Assembly (NCBI GenBank): GCA_007679095.1
Contig: VEFU01000010.1
Location: 1-64,000 of the forward strand
Length of the DNA stretch: 64,000 bases
Source of the DNA: Paenibacillus bovis
GTDB taxonomy: Bacteria > Bacillota > Bacilli > Bacillales > Bacillaceae_C
Direction of reading: 5' to 3'
A program made the translations under genes and the position numbers. Numbering within the stretch: position 1 is the stretch's first letter; every line of letters begins with the position of its first letter. Below the pieces are notes generated by a model that was not told the origin of the DNA, made no database searches, and worked only from the letters and a program-made list of their open reading frames with translations. Positions 16,981 through 26,598 of the stretch are shown piece by piece.

Positions 16981-17320
16981 ACTCGCGATTCGGAATCAGA
17001 ATCTCGCGGTAAATCGAATATACTCGCGATTCTAGATTGGAATCTCGCGATAAACCGAATATACTCGCGATTCTGGATCGGAATCTTGCGGTAAACCGAA
17101 TATACTCGCGATTCTGGATCGGAATCTCGCGATAAACCGATTATTCTCGCGATTCGGAATCAGAATCTCGCGGTAAATCGAATATACTCGCGACTCGGAA
17201 TCAGAATCTCGCGATAACCGAACATTCTCGCGATTCGGGATCAGAATCTCGCGATAAACCGAATATACTCACGATTCGGCATCAAAAACTCTCGGTAAAA
17301 TGAAAATACTCGCGATTCAA
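16981..17320. repeat. Tandem array, 41-bp period, about eight units
   Basis: Units begin ACTCGCGATT at about 16981, 17022, 17063, 17104, 17144, 17186, 17225, 17267 and 17308 (last partial). Each has a second TCTCGCGG/A motif about 20 bp on, so CGCG-centred motifs recur roughly every half unit. Many internal substitutions are compensated by similar changes in neighbours. There is no open frame of note and no CRISPR-like spacer structure. Confidence 0.85.
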
Positions 17321-17706
17321 AACAGCAGAAGGTGGATTTGCTTGTTCCTGTACAACCTAAAGAAAGAATTGCACAAACAAATTTGAACTGTCTATGATGT
17401 ATGGCAGTTCTATTTAATTATGTAGGCTTTGAGTGTATCTACTCTAAGGTTTACTAACATAAAAAGGATATAAAACATATAAATTTTTATTAAATGGTAG
17501 AAGGGGTAAACAATCTGTGGGGTTAGGACGATATAGTAGATAACAGTACTTATGGATGGGATGACAATTTTCTTGTGAGTTTAGACCTATAAACCTGAAT
17601 TCATTTCGAAAAAATAGGTCAAATGGATTATAATGTAGATAGATTATAGAAAAAACTAGAACAAGAATCATCATTTTCATTGACTTGTTATATGGGGGAA
17701 AAGTTG

Positions 17707-19794
17707 GTGCAAAAACATCAGGTAAATATAGAGCGGGATAATTTTATGGAGGTACCAACAAATCAAGAGTATATCATAGAAGAACTACTAGATATACGTA
17801 AAGCTTTGGATGAGTCAGCGATAGTAGCAATCACAAACGTACAAGGTGTGATAACCTATGCGAATGACAAATTTGTTGAGCTTTCCAAATACAGTAGAGA
17901 TGAATTAATTGGGAACACTCATCGCATGCTGAACTCCGGCTATCATCCACGCTCTTTTTTTAAAGAAATGTGGCGTACAATTGGTAAGGGTCAAGTTTGG
18001 AAAGGTGAAATAAAGAATAGAGCAAAGGATGGTTCTACCTATTGGGTTAGTACAACTATTGTTCCTTTTTTAGATTCGAATGGTAAGCCCTATCGGTATG
18101 TGTCTATTCGTACTGACATTACTGCTAGAATGCAGATGGAAAGTGATTTGCAAAAGGCGTTAGAAAATGACTTTCAAAGTACCATTAAGCATTTAGCTAA
18201 TTTGATATTTAAGATACGTCAGGAAAAGAATGGAGATTTCAGATTTATTCTCGCTGAGGGAATGATAGCGGAACGTCTGAATATTACAACGCAGAGTATA
18301 CAGGATAAGGATATTAGAGAAGTTTTTCCAGAAGAAACAGTAGAGAAATTAGAAAAACACGTTCAGGAAGCTTACTTAGGTAAACATGTCCATTTTGAAT
18401 TCCATGGGTGGGGTACAGATCTTCTTATTCATCTTTCACCTATTGTAATCGACAATAAAGTGAAGGAAGTTGTAGGTACAGCCATCGATATTAGCGAGCG
18501 GTTAAAGGCTGAAGAAAAAATTAAATATATGGCTTATCATGATCTTCTGACAGATTTACCAAACCGGACACACTTCATGGAAGAATTAGAGAATAATATA
18601 AAATATGCTAGGGAGCATAATGAACAATTTGTGGTGATGTTTCTTGATTTAGATGGTTTCAAGGAAATTAATGATACATTGGGGCATAGTGTCGGTGATA
18701 AATTGCTGAAAGCCTTTGGAGAACGCCTCGTTCTTTCAGTTCGCTTAATGGATATTACCTCACGCTTCGGTGGCGATGAATTTGCTCTTATTCTACCAGG
18801 GATCGGTGAAAAGGAAGTAGCTGAATACGCAACACGAATCCTAAAGAAACTTGAACAGAGCTTTATGGTAAATAATATGCAGGTGTATATTAGTACGAGT
18901 ATAGGTGTGAGTATTTATCCTCTGGATGGTACAACCTCTGACTTATTAATCAAACATGCAGATGCTGCCATGTACCATGCTAAAGCAAACGGGAAGAATA
19001 ATTTTCAACTTTTTAACCAGGAACTGATTCATCATATGGAGAAGAAACTATACTTGGAAACTTCCTTGAGCAAGGCGGTTGAGGAAGGTCAATTGTTCCT
19101 ACATTATCAACCACAAATCGATATTATACAAAATAAGATTGTTGGTGTAGAGGCGTTAATCCGTTGGCAACATCCTGAATTAGGACTTGTTGCGCCATTC
19201 GATTTCATTCCAATTGCTGAAGAAACAGGTTTAATTATTCCAATTGGGGAGTGGGTATTGCGAACTGCTTGTCGCCAAAATAAAGAATGGCAAAAGGCTG
19301 GTTATCCTCCACTGACAATAGCAGTTAATATTTCCATCCGCCAATTTATGTCTCATAACTTTCTAACAAAACTTAAATCTATTTTGTTAGAAACCCAACT
19401 AGATCCACAGTATTTAGAATTAGAAATTACGGAGAGTATAGCTTCGGATGTTACATATACAAAAAAACTATTAAGGGATTTACAAAAAATAGGTGTGAAG
19501 GTAAGCATCGACGACTTTGGCACCGGATACAGTTCACTAGGATACTTAAGTCGACTACCAATTAATAAATTAAAAGTGGATAGAATGTTTCTTAGCGAAT
19601 TAAATGATAAAAATAAAGCTGTAACAAAAGCTGTAATTGCATTGGCTAAAAGTCTTGATTTGGAAGTATTGGCTGAAGGTGTGGAGACAGATGCTCAAGC
19701 AGACTTTCTTAAAGAGCAGGGCTGTGAATTAGTGCAAGGCTTCCGGTATTATAAACCGATGAAATCAGAGGAAATCGAAGCTTTATTTAAATAA
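17707..19794 (+). CDS. PAS-PAS-GGDEF-EAL cyclic-di-GMP signalling protein
   Basis: About 695 residues. An N-terminal PAS/PAC pair (residues about 25-140: ITNVQGVITYANDKF and KDGSTYWVSTTIVPF) is followed by a second, weaker PAS (145-265), a GGDEF domain with canonical GGDEF at 355-359 and an EAL domain with EAL at 482-484 plus DDFGTGYSSLGYL. Both catalytic sites look intact, so it could make and degrade c-di-GMP; in such proteins one activity often dominates. No transmembrane segment, so it is probably a cytosolic redox, light or ligand sensor. The start is uncertain: GTG at 17707 follows GGGGGA by eight bases, with ATG at 17692 an alternative. A terminator follows. Confidence 0.9.
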   Translation: MQKHQVNIERDNFMEVPTNQEYIIEELLDIRKALDESAIVAITNVQGVITYANDKFVELSKYSRDELIGNTHRMLNSGYHPRSFFKEMWRTIGKGQVWKGEIKNRAKDGSTYWVSTTIVPFLDSNGKPYRYVSIRTDITARMQMESDLQKALENDFQSTIKHLANLIFKIRQEKNGDFRFILAEGMIAERLNITTQSIQDKDIREVFPEETVEKLEKHVQEAYLGKHVHFEFHGWGTDLLIHLSPIVIDNKVKEVVGTAIDISERLKAEEKIKYMAYHDLLTDLPNRTHFMEELENNIKYAREHNEQFVVMFLDLDGFKEINDTLGHSVGDKLLKAFGERLVLSVRLMDITSRFGGDEFALILPGIGEKEVAEYATRILKKLEQSFMVNNMQVYISTSIGVSIYPLDGTTSDLLIKHADAAMYHAKANGKNNFQLFNQELIHHMEKKLYLETSLSKAVEEGQLFLHYQPQIDIIQNKIVGVEALIRWQHPELGLVAPFDFIPIAEETGLIIPIGEWVLRTACRQNKEWQKAGYPPLTIAVNISIRQFMSHNFLTKLKSILLETQLDPQYLELEITESIASDVTYTKKLLRDLQKIGVKVSIDDFGTGYSSLGYLSRLPINKLKVDRMFLSELNDKNKAVTKAVIALAKSLDLEVLAEGVETDAQADFLKEQGCELVQGFRYYKPMKSEEIEALFK

Positions 19795-19797
19795 ACG

Positions 19798-19835
19798 GAG
19801 CCGAAATATATATTGTTTCGGCTTCAACTCTTTTG
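19798..19835 (+). terminator. Terminator of the GGDEF-EAL gene
   Basis: GCCGAAA and TTTCGGC form the stem (19800-19822), overlapping the end of the gene, followed by a T-containing tract. Confidence 0.6.
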
Positions 19836-20103
19836 TTCGAAAATTTTGCAACCAGTATTGATTCAGAAAAATGAGACAAAAAACTAATCTTATGGTTGTG
19901 TATTTTATAATAGTTAACTTAATCCTATGAATAAAATTGTTACAATCCAACTCTGTCATGTTTTAGATTCAAGAGGGAACTAGCTACAATAAGAATTGAT
20001 TATTTCCGAAGCGGTATAGTTGCTCTAATCATGTTTGGGTGAAGTCTAGCTAAAATAGTTTCGTCATAGTATCTTACGTTTTTAAGTGTATTTATCATAA
20101 GTT

Positions 20104-20148
20104 AATATAATCATATTGATTGACACCATAAATCAATATGATTATATT
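20104..20148. promoter_or_regulatory. Perfect 18-bp inverted repeat upstream of VOC-SDR operon
   Basis: AATATAATCATATTGATT (20104-20121) is repeated in exact inverse at 20131-20148 around a nine-base loop. It lies 140 bp before the VOC gene. It has no T-run beyond its own arm and could be an operator for a dimeric regulator or a structured RNA. The surrounding 19836-20290 holds no gene. Confidence 0.55.
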
Positions 20149-20166
20149 GGTTTCAAGCAACAGTAA

Positions 20167-20180
20167 TGTAAGCGCTTAAA
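20167..20180 (+). promoter_or_regulatory. cre-like site before VOC-SDR operon
   Basis: TGTAAGCGCTTAAA is one mismatch from the CcpA consensus TGWAANCGNTNWCA and lies about 110 bp before the VOC gene. Confidence 0.45.
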
Positions 20181-20290
20181 ATTATCATTACATAGATTCA
20201 TCATTCATAAAAAGTTATTAAAATCTATTCTTTTACGATTTTTGTTTGAATAGATTGCGATTTTCATAATTTCAATTAGGAGGCTATATG

Positions 20291-20764
20291 ATGAGTAAAG
20301 GAGTATTAGGAACAAATGTTGTGACACAAGTAGGAATTATCGTGAAAAATATTGAACATACTTCTCAAGCATTTGCAGATTTCTTTGGAGTTGAAAAGCC
20401 ACCTGCAAATCTAACAGATACACTTGATAAAGCACAAACAAAATATAATGGGTCCCCAACCGAAGCCCGTGCTAAATTAGCATTCTTCGATATGGGGAAA
20501 ATACAGATTGAATTGATTGAACCTGATGAAAATCCTAGTACGTGGAGAGAGTATTTAGATACCCACGGCGAAGGAGTTCATCATATCGCCTTCGTTGTAA
20601 AAGATATGAAAGGTACAGTTGCAAAATTGGAATCTAGAAATATGCCGCTAATACAAAAAGGAGAATATACAGGCGGAAGATATGCATATATGGATACTTT
20701 TGGCGATTTAAAAGTGATTCTTGAATTGTTAGAAAACGATAATGGAGGAGGAGAAGGTAATTGA
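20291..20764 (+). CDS. VOC family (glyoxalase/epimerase-like) protein
   Basis: A 157-residue protein with two beta-alpha-beta-beta-beta modules of the vicinal oxygen chelate fold. Metal-ligand candidates include HH in EGVHHIAFVV and the Glu in LKVILELLE. The usual first ligand His (HVGIVV) is replaced by Gln in TQVGIIVKN, so metal binding may be altered. Two adjacent ATGs exist; the second sits seven bases after AGGAGG and is chosen. It overlaps the next gene, an SDR, by four bases, suggesting a two-step small-molecule pathway. Substrate unknown. Confidence 0.75.
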   Translation: MSKGVLGTNVVTQVGIIVKNIEHTSQAFADFFGVEKPPANLTDTLDKAQTKYNGSPTEARAKLAFFDMGKIQIELIEPDENPSTWREYLDTHGEGVHHIAFVVKDMKGTVAKLESRNMPLIQKGEYTGGRYAYMDTFGDLKVILELLENDNGGGEGN

Positions 20765-21465
20765 AGTTTTTTATAACAGGAGCTAATCGTGGTCTTGGTC
20801 TTGCTTTAACAAAAATAAGCTTACAAAATGGTGGAACAGTCTTTGCTGGGGTTAGAGGGATAGAGGATGCAAAGATAGAGGAATTACTCGAGTTAAAGGA
20901 AAATCATAACGGTAATTTGGAAATTATTGAAATTGATGTCCAAAGCGAGGAATCAGTCTTATCAGCCTTGGCACAAGTAAAGGAAAAAACGAAAAGTATT
21001 GATGTTTTAATCAATAATGCAGCCATTTTAAATGAAAGAGATAAATCGATAGAAGAGCTCGATGTTGAAGCTTTTAAACTTGCCCTCGATATTAATATTT
21101 TAGGACCAATTCGAGTCGTTAAGCATTTTCTTCCTTTATTAAGAGAGGGAGAGAATCAGTCAATACTTAATATTTCATCGGAAGCAGGCAGTTTAACTAA
21201 TGCGTATAGTGGAGATTATCCATATGGTATTTCAAAGGCAGCTTTAAATATGTTTTCAGAAAAACTTCATCGATACTTGGATGATCAAGATATTCAAGTA
21301 TTATCGATTCATCCTGGCTGGATGAAAACAGATATGGGTGGTAAAAATGCTCCTTTTAATCCTATCGACACAGCAAAAAGTATAATAGAGTTAACGGAGC
21401 GGAAGAGAAAAGTAACCCATCAGTATGTATTTGTTGATTATAAGGGAGAGCCAATGGAAATTTGA
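20761..21465 (+). CDS. SDR family oxidoreductase (C-factor-like)
   Basis: A 234-residue short-chain dehydrogenase/reductase. The nucleotide-binding TGANRGLG is at residues 6-13 and LINNAAIL gives the NNAG-type motif. LNISSEAGS supplies the catalytic Ser and YPYGISKAAL the Tyr-x-x-x-Lys. Start is TTG, overlapping the VOC stop and preceded by GGAGGAGAAGG. The terminal part lacks long extensions, like the C-signal factor subgroup. The coupled VOC gene suggests the same pathway. A strong terminator at 21511-21547 ends the operon. Confidence 0.85.
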   Translation: MKFFITGANRGLGLALTKISLQNGGTVFAGVRGIEDAKIEELLELKENHNGNLEIIEIDVQSEESVLSALAQVKEKTKSIDVLINNAAILNERDKSIEELDVEAFKLALDINILGPIRVVKHFLPLLREGENQSILNISSEAGSLTNAYSGDYPYGISKAALNMFSEKLHRYLDDQDIQVLSIHPGWMKTDMGGKNAPFNPIDTAKSIIELTERKRKVTHQYVFVDYKGEPMEI

Positions 21466-21510
21466 TATAGAAATGCCTATATCATTCACAATAAAATGAA
21501 ATAGTAAAAA

Positions 21511-21547
21511 AACAGCATTGATAGGTAAGTATCATTGCTGTTTTTTT
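21511..21547 (+). terminator. Terminator of VOC-SDR operon
   Basis: AACAGCATTGATA pairs with TATCATTGCTGTT (one mismatch), followed by seven T residues. Confidence 0.85.
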
Positions 21548-21657
21548 GTTTATTAGTACCTTGGTGAAATGGGAGTCATTGTTAAAGGATTTCTTTATGA
21601 CTAAATAACCACTATTCGACTTAAAATATAATCATCGTAGAAAGGAGCTAGCTTTTT

Positions 21658-22509
21658 ATGCATTCAATTAATAAAATAGGTAAGCATTTTTGGTATATCA
21701 CGCCAATAGCTGTAACCGACAGGCCAATTCTAGGAATGGTAGTAGGAAATAATAAAACTTTAATGATTGATGCAGGTAACTCAGAAGACCATGCAAATTA
21801 TTTCATGAGAGAGACTTTAACAGGTGAGTCCCAATATCCTGATATGGTTGTTTTGACGCATTGGCATTGGGACCATATTTTTGGCCTTTCCGCATTACCA
21901 AATACCGTTTCAATTTCCTCAACTAAAACAAAAAAGGAAATGGAGAAACTTATTCCGTATTCATGGTCAAACGAAGCAATAGATGAACGAGTAAAAGAAG
22001 GAATTGAAATTGAATTTTGTGCTAAAGCAATAAAAAATGAATATGAAAATCATCGAAATATTACCATTGTCTTACCGGATGTAACTTTTGAAAAGCGAGT
22101 GGAAATTGATCTTGGTGGAGTAACCTGTATCGTGCAACATGTTGGAGGAGATCATGCAGCAGATTCTGTCATTATCTATATCAAAGAAGATAAGATACTC
22201 TTTCTTGCTGACTGTATTTACCCAAATATGTATTCCAGAAAAGAACACTATACAATCAAGGAAACAATCCGACTTTTAGACGAATTAGAATTATATGATG
22301 CAGATACATACATACCTTCGCATCAAAGGCCCCTTTCAAAAGAGGAATTTAAATTAGAAGTTGCTAAGCTTAGAACCATTGCGAAGTATACAGCTAGTCA
22401 TGGTAATGATAAACAAAAAATAATGGAGAGCTACGAAGCACACGTAAATAGGGAGCTCACAGATGATGAAATAGTAACAATCACTTACTTTGTAAATGGA
22501 GTTTTATAA
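21658..22509 (+). CDS. MBL fold metallo-hydrolase
   Basis: A 283-residue metallo-beta-lactamase-fold hydrolase. The dinuclear zinc motif THWHWDH is near residues 62-68. Further ligands are His in VGGDHAADS, Asp in LADCIY and His in IPSHQRP. The ATG follows AAAGGAG. It is a single gene facing the convergent nupC-like gene, with a shared bidirectional terminator between them. Substrate cannot be told; the family includes lactonases, glyoxalase II-like and beta-lactamase-like enzymes. Confidence 0.85.
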   Translation: MHSINKIGKHFWYITPIAVTDRPILGMVVGNNKTLMIDAGNSEDHANYFMRETLTGESQYPDMVVLTHWHWDHIFGLSALPNTVSISSTKTKKEMEKLIPYSWSNEAIDERVKEGIEIEFCAKAIKNEYENHRNITIVLPDVTFEKRVEIDLGGVTCIVQHVGGDHAADSVIIYIKEDKILFLADCIYPNMYSRKEHYTIKETIRLLDELELYDADTYIPSHQRPLSKEEFKLEVAKLRTIAKYTASHGNDKQKIMESYEAHVNRELTDDEIVTITYFVNGVL

Positions 22510-22540
22510 AATCAAATGAATTTTGTACTCAATAAAATAT

Positions 22541-22574
22541 AAAAAAGGTAATGGGGGCTCCCACTACCTTTTTT
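22541..22574. terminator. Bidirectional terminator
   Basis: AAAAAAGGTA-x-TGGG pairs with CCCA-x-TACCTTTTTT, giving T-runs on both strands. It serves the converging MBL and nucleoside-transporter genes. Confidence 0.85.
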
Positions 22575-22609
22575 ACGAAGTACAATATACAATCGCTGTT
22601 CATTCCATT

Positions 22610-23791
22610 TTATAAGATGAGACTAACGATAATGCCTGATAATATGCTCACAAGTGTGGCTCCATATAAAAGTTTCAAACCAAAACTTGCGACGATATTT
22701 CCTTGTTTTTCATTTAGCCCTTTGACTGCACCGGTAATAATACCAATAGAAGAGAAGTTAGCGAAAGAAACAAGAAACACAGAAAGAATTCCCATAGTGC
22801 GTTCACTAAATTGATGATCTCCTCCTGATAAATCCAACATTGCAACAAATTCATTAGTTACCAGTTTAACCGCCATAATTCCCCCGGCACTAACGGACTC
22901 TGATAAAGGAATCCCCATAATAAAGGCGATTGGTGCAAAGAGATAGCCTAAAATATTTTGGAAGGAAATATTGAACAATAGATCAAATACTTCATTTATT
23001 GCTGTCATTAAAGCAATAAATCCGATTAGCATGGCTCCTACAATAACCGCAACCTTAAACCCGTCAAGTATATATTCCCCAATCATTTCAAAAAAGGATT
23101 GTTTTTCTGTCTCTTGGATTTTTAATATATCTTCATTTGGCTCAACCTCATAGGGATTAATAATAGATGCGATGATAAAACCACCAAATAAATTTAACAC
23201 TAGAGCTGTAACAACATATTTCGGTTCAATCATCGTCATATAAGCCCCTACAATGGACAGTGATACAGTCGACATTGCTGAAGCACATAAAGTATACATA
23301 CGCTGTTTTGAAATTAGGTGGAGTTGTTTTTTTAAGGTGATAAACACCTCTGATTGTCCTACCATCAACGATGCAACGGCATTATATGATTCCAATTTTC
23401 CCATGCCATTTACTTTACTTAATACCCATCCAACTCCCTTCATGAAGAACGGAAGTATTTTTAGGTGTTGCAGGATACCAATTAACACAGAAATAAAAAT
23501 AATTGGCAGCAATACAGTTAAAAAGAATGGAGCCTCACCCGCATTCGCCATACCACCAAATACAAAGGAAACCCCTTCATTTGCATATTCGAGTAGAACA
23601 CTAAAAACTTTAGCTACTCCCTTAATGATGATGAGACCATATTCTGTATTTAGCAAAAACAAGGACAATAAAACTTGAATGATAAGCATGGTGATAATGG
23701 GTTTGAACTTTATCTCTTTTCGATTGGAGCTTACCAACCAAGCTAAAAATATTACGACAAGAATACCTAAAATTGAAATAACATATCTCAT
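22610..23791 (-). CDS. NupC/CNT family nucleoside transporter
   Basis: A 393-residue concentrative nucleoside transporter, a sodium- or proton-coupled importer in the cytoplasmic membrane. Family landmarks are the N-terminal three-helix section, [35 protein letters not shown] in the core and the C-terminal [20 protein letters not shown]. Length is typical. It is transcribed alone and divergently from the cDPGS-family gene. Nucleoside specificity cannot be read by eye. Confidence 0.9.
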   Translation of the reverse strand: MRYVISILGILVVIFLAWLVSSNRKEIKFKPIITMLIIQVLLSLFLLNTEYGLIIIKGVAKVFSVLLEYANEGVSFVFGGMANAGEAPFFLTVLLPIIFISVLIGILQHLKILPFFMKGVGWVLSKVNGMGKLESYNAVASLMVGQSEVFITLKKQLHLISKQRMYTLCASAMSTVSLSIVGAYMTMIEPKYVVTALVLNLFGGFIIASIINPYEVEPNEDILKIQETEKQSFFEMIGEYILDGFKVAVIVGAMLIGFIALMTAINEVFDLLFNISFQNILGYLFAPIAFIMGIPLSESVSAGGIMAVKLVTNEFVAMLDLSGGDHQFSERTMGILSVFLVSFANFSSIGIITGAVKGLNEKQGNIVASFGLKLLYGATLVSILSGIIVSLIL

Positions 23792-24025
23792 ATGTAACCT
23801 CCTGATGAATTTCTACGATGATTGCAAAGGTTATTTTGTCCAAAATTCACAAAAAAGAACCAAACATACATTATACAAGAAAATATCTATTATCGAGGAT
23901 GTTTTCTAAATCCAAGTTTTACCTTGCTTTGCTAGGCATTTCTTTTTATTGAAATTAAAAATAATAAAAAATGAATAAATGTGCTTGAGAAAATAGGAGG
24001 AATAAAAGCAATTATACAAATGTTG

Positions 24026-24041
24026 TTGTATTAATATACAA
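24026..24041. promoter_or_regulatory. Palindrome before cDPGS-family gene
   Basis: TTGTAT-TAAT-ATACAA, a six-base inverted repeat of the kind bound by GntR-type dimers, lies 48 bp before the ATG. The rest of the gap 23792-24088 is AT-rich and shows no gene. Confidence 0.35.
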
Positions 24042-24088
24042 AACTAGTTATAATTATAATAATAGATTGCTATATACAGGAGAGAGCT

Positions 24089-25432
24089 ATGAAGAGAAAA
24101 AATATTATTATTATAGGTGCGGCAGGAAGAGACTTCCACAACTTTAATACATATTACCGTAATAAAGAAGAATATAATGTCGTTGCTTTTACAGCAGCAC
24201 AAATACCAGATATTGATGGACGTAAATATCCAAGTGAATTGGCAGGTGCACTATACCCAAATGGTATTCCTATTTATTCACAAGATCAGTTACCAGAATT
24301 AATCAAGGAATTACAAGTGGACGAATGTGTATTTGCGTATAGTGATGTTAGTTATGAAGCTGTAATGGGGGTTAGTGCCATCGTAAATGCAGCGGGAGCT
24401 AACTTCAAATTACTTGGGCCAAATAGTACGATGCTAAAAAGTAATAAGCCTGTCATTTCTGTATGTGCAGTACGAACTGGAACTGGTAAAAGCCAAACGT
24501 CAAGAAAAGTTATTGAAACACTACTTGAACATGATTTAAAAGTAGTTGCAGTAAGACATCCAATGCCATATGGTGATTTAAATGCCCAGCGTGTTCAGCG
24601 CTTTGCTACGGTGGAGGATTTAAAGCAACATAACTGTACGATTGAAGAAATGGAAGAATATGAGCCACATGTGGCACGTGGAAATATTATCTATGCAGGT
24701 GTAGATTATGCTGATATTTTGGCTGAGGCGGAAAAGGACCCTGATGGCTGTGACGTTATTTTATGGGACGGAGGCAATAATGACTTCTCCTTCTACAAGC
24801 CTGATTTAGCTATCACTGTGTTGGACCCACATCGTCCAGGTCATGAGCTGAAATACTACCCAGGCGAAGTATGTTTAAGAACAACTGATGTAGCCATTAT
24901 TAATAAAGTGGATAGTGCATCAGAAGAAGCTGTTGAAATTGTAGAGAATAATATAAAATCAGCTATTCCAGAAAGTATGATTATTAAGGCGGAGTCAAAA
25001 ATTACCGTTGAACATCCGGAAAGAATTGTTGGGAAACGTGTATTAGTCGTAGAAGATGGTCCGACATTAACACATGGGGAAATGAAGCTTGGTGCAGGTA
25101 TAGTTGCAGCTGAACGCCTCGGTGTAAAGGAAATCATCGATCCACGTCCATTTGCGGTTGGCACAATTAATGACACATTTAATAAATATCAACATATCGG
25201 AAATGTCCTTCCAGCAATGGGGTATGGTGAGCAGCAATTGAAGGACCTTGAAGAAACAATTAATAATGCGGATTGTGATGCAGTAATCATTGGTACACCG
25301 ATGGATTTAACTCGTGTTATTTCAATTAATAAACCGAGCACACGTGTACACTATGATCTAGATGAAATTACGAATCCAAACCTAGTCGATATATTAAAAG
25401 ACTTTATAGAAGAACATAAACTAGTGAAATAA
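24089..25432 (+). CDS. Cyclic 2,3-diphosphoglycerate synthetase family protein
   Basis: A 447-residue protein resembling archaeal cyclic 2,3-diphosphoglycerate synthetase (cDPGS), which in methanogens makes a thermolyte; bacterial members are often just called GTPase. Visible: a Rossmann-like start NIIIIGAAGRDFHNF, a P-loop RTGTGKSQTSRKV near residue 130, and conserved PMPYGDL, DGGNNDF and INKVDSA. The last resembles a nucleotide-specificity motif (NKxD). ATG follows GGAGAG. It is monocistronic with its own terminator. Whether it makes cDPG in this organism is unknown. Confidence 0.7.
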   Translation: MKRKNIIIIGAAGRDFHNFNTYYRNKEEYNVVAFTAAQIPDIDGRKYPSELAGALYPNGIPIYSQDQLPELIKELQVDECVFAYSDVSYEAVMGVSAIVNAAGANFKLLGPNSTMLKSNKPVISVCAVRTGTGKSQTSRKVIETLLEHDLKVVAVRHPMPYGDLNAQRVQRFATVEDLKQHNCTIEEMEEYEPHVARGNIIYAGVDYADILAEAEKDPDGCDVILWDGGNNDFSFYKPDLAITVLDPHRPGHELKYYPGEVCLRTTDVAIINKVDSASEEAVEIVENNIKSAIPESMIIKAESKITVEHPERIVGKRVLVVEDGPTLTHGEMKLGAGIVAAERLGVKEIIDPRPFAVGTINDTFNKYQHIGNVLPAMGYGEQQLKDLEETINNADCDAVIIGTPMDLTRVISINKPSTRVHYDLDEITNPNLVDILKDFIEEHKLVK

Positions 25433-25445
25433 AATTTCGAAAAGG

Positions 25446-25476
25446 CTAGCGGTAAATAGGTGCCGCTAGTTTTTTT
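25446..25476 (+). terminator. Terminator of cDPGS-family gene
   Basis: CTAGCGG (25446-25452) pairs with CCGCTAG (25463-25469), followed by seven T residues. Confidence 0.85.
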
Positions 25477-25545
25477 AGTAATAGCACACAATGTTAAAAG
25501 CCAAACTAATGCTTGAATATCAAGATAGTTTGGCTTTTGTCATTA

Positions 25546-26007
25546 TTAATATTCTCCTTTTATTATAAAAAACGAGCCCCGAATGGTTCCAGCCAATTTC
25601 GATTTCTGCTTTGCAAATTTGAATTTCTCCTCTAATTCTTTCGGTATCTCCATCCCGTCTGATAGTTTGAAACCAACTGCGCGCTTTTTAGGGTTATCAA
25701 CGGTATACATGACGTTGACGGAAAGACCATCCTCATAAAAGACATAAGCAAATTTAATATTTTCCACTTGAAAATGTGATGTTTCTAAAGGCCTTGCTGC
25801 AAATGTAATATCTCGTTCTTCCTTTAAAATTTTATTCACATAATCAAGTGTTTCTTGGTTTTCACTAGCCGGTGCTACTGTAAATTCATGTTTATATTTA
25901 TTCATAAAGTAACGGGCTTCATTTGCACGTAAACCCGCGAGCGCTTCAGCTACAGGTGATGTGTCCAAACCGCTAGTAGAAACACCTTTAAAATTGACGG
26001 TATACAT
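25546..26007 (-). CDS. Conserved hypothetical protein coupled to GyrI-like gene
   Basis: A 153-residue soluble protein I do not recognise. ATG at 26007 follows AAGGAGGG; an in-frame start further upstream would overlap the preceding gene. Features: EALAGLRANEARYFMNKYKH (helical) and a beta-rich half with VENIKFAYVFYEDGLSVNVMY. No signal peptide or membrane helix. It is 11 bases downstream of the GyrI-like gene and probably in one operon with it, controlled by the divergent WYL regulator. Confidence 0.6.
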   Translation of the reverse strand: MYTVNFKGVSTSGLDTSPVAEALAGLRANEARYFMNKYKHEFTVAPASENQETLDYVNKILKEERDITFAARPLETSHFQVENIKFAYVFYEDGLSVNVMYTVDNPKKRAVGFKLSDGMEIPKELEEKFKFAKQKSKLAGTIRGSFFIIKGEY

Positions 26008-26018
26008 ACAATCCCTCC

Positions 26019-26498
26019 TTATTTTCTTATAACAGGAATCCACATTTCTCCATATTTTAAATCATCTTTGTTCCCCATTAAGACAGCTGTATTTGGTCCG
26101 CCAACATAAGCGACATTATTTGCTTCTTGTAACACTTGACCAAAGGCAATACCAGTAAGCTTGTTACTCAACTCTTCTTCTGATTCTGCTTTTCCTTTTA
26201 CAACGATGTACTCGCCTTTCGGAAATTGGATCATTCTAGATGCTTCAGGTAGAGACTCTTTTGTCATGACACCAACATAATGCATCATCTTGTTATTCAC
26301 TGCTTCATTTACAACGAAAAGGTAGTCATTTGCTGCAATTTCTCTTAACTTATCAATTGTTCCATCCTCATGGACTGCATGCCAAAAGTCAGCTTTTTCC
26401 TTGTTTATACCTGCAAAGTCCATGTAATCGCTCTTAAGCTCCGTACCAATTCCTAAAACATTAAACCCGTCTTTTTCTTCTAAAAGATAATCTGCCAT
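26019..26498 (-). CDS. GyrI-like effector-binding domain protein
   Basis: A 159-residue protein that looks like a stand-alone GyrI-like/AraC-type effector-binding domain: a beta-rich fold with FNVLGIGTELKSDY, MMHYVGVMTKES, MIQFPKGEYIVVKGKAES and KYGEMWIPVIRK, the last being the typical C-terminal strand. Such domains bind or hydrolyse small lipophilic molecules or inhibit gyrase. ATG at 26498 is chosen over 26510 because GAAAGGATGA lies at the right distance. It is divergent from the WYL regulator with a dyad between, so autoregulated ligand sensing is plausible. Confidence 0.65.
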   Translation of the reverse strand: MADYLLEEKDGFNVLGIGTELKSDYMDFAGINKEKADFWHAVHEDGTIDKLREIAANDYLFVVNEAVNNKMMHYVGVMTKESLPEASRMIQFPKGEYIVVKGKAESEEELSNKLTGIAFGQVLQEANNVAYVGGPNTAVLMGNKDDLKYGEMWIPVIRK

Positions 26499-26564
26499 TT
26501 TCAAATTCATCCTTTCGATTAATTGGTTTATTTGTTCCTTGCTACGTTTATGATATACTTAAAT

Positions 26565-26583
26565 AGTGTCAAAAAATGATACT
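26565..26583. promoter_or_regulatory. Putative operator in WYL/GyrI divergent promoter
   Basis: AGTGTCA (26565-26571) and TGATACT (26577-26583) form an inverted repeat with one mismatch, centred between divergent genes and overlapping the probable promoter of the regulator. It is a natural site for the adjacent YafY-type regulator. Confidence 0.5.
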
Positions 26584-26598
26584 GTTTAGGTGGGCTCC

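Noticed and set aside
16981-17320. 41-bp array as CRISPR or coding repeat
   Set aside because: No conserved repeat/spacer pattern, period not divisible by three and no start with an RBS.
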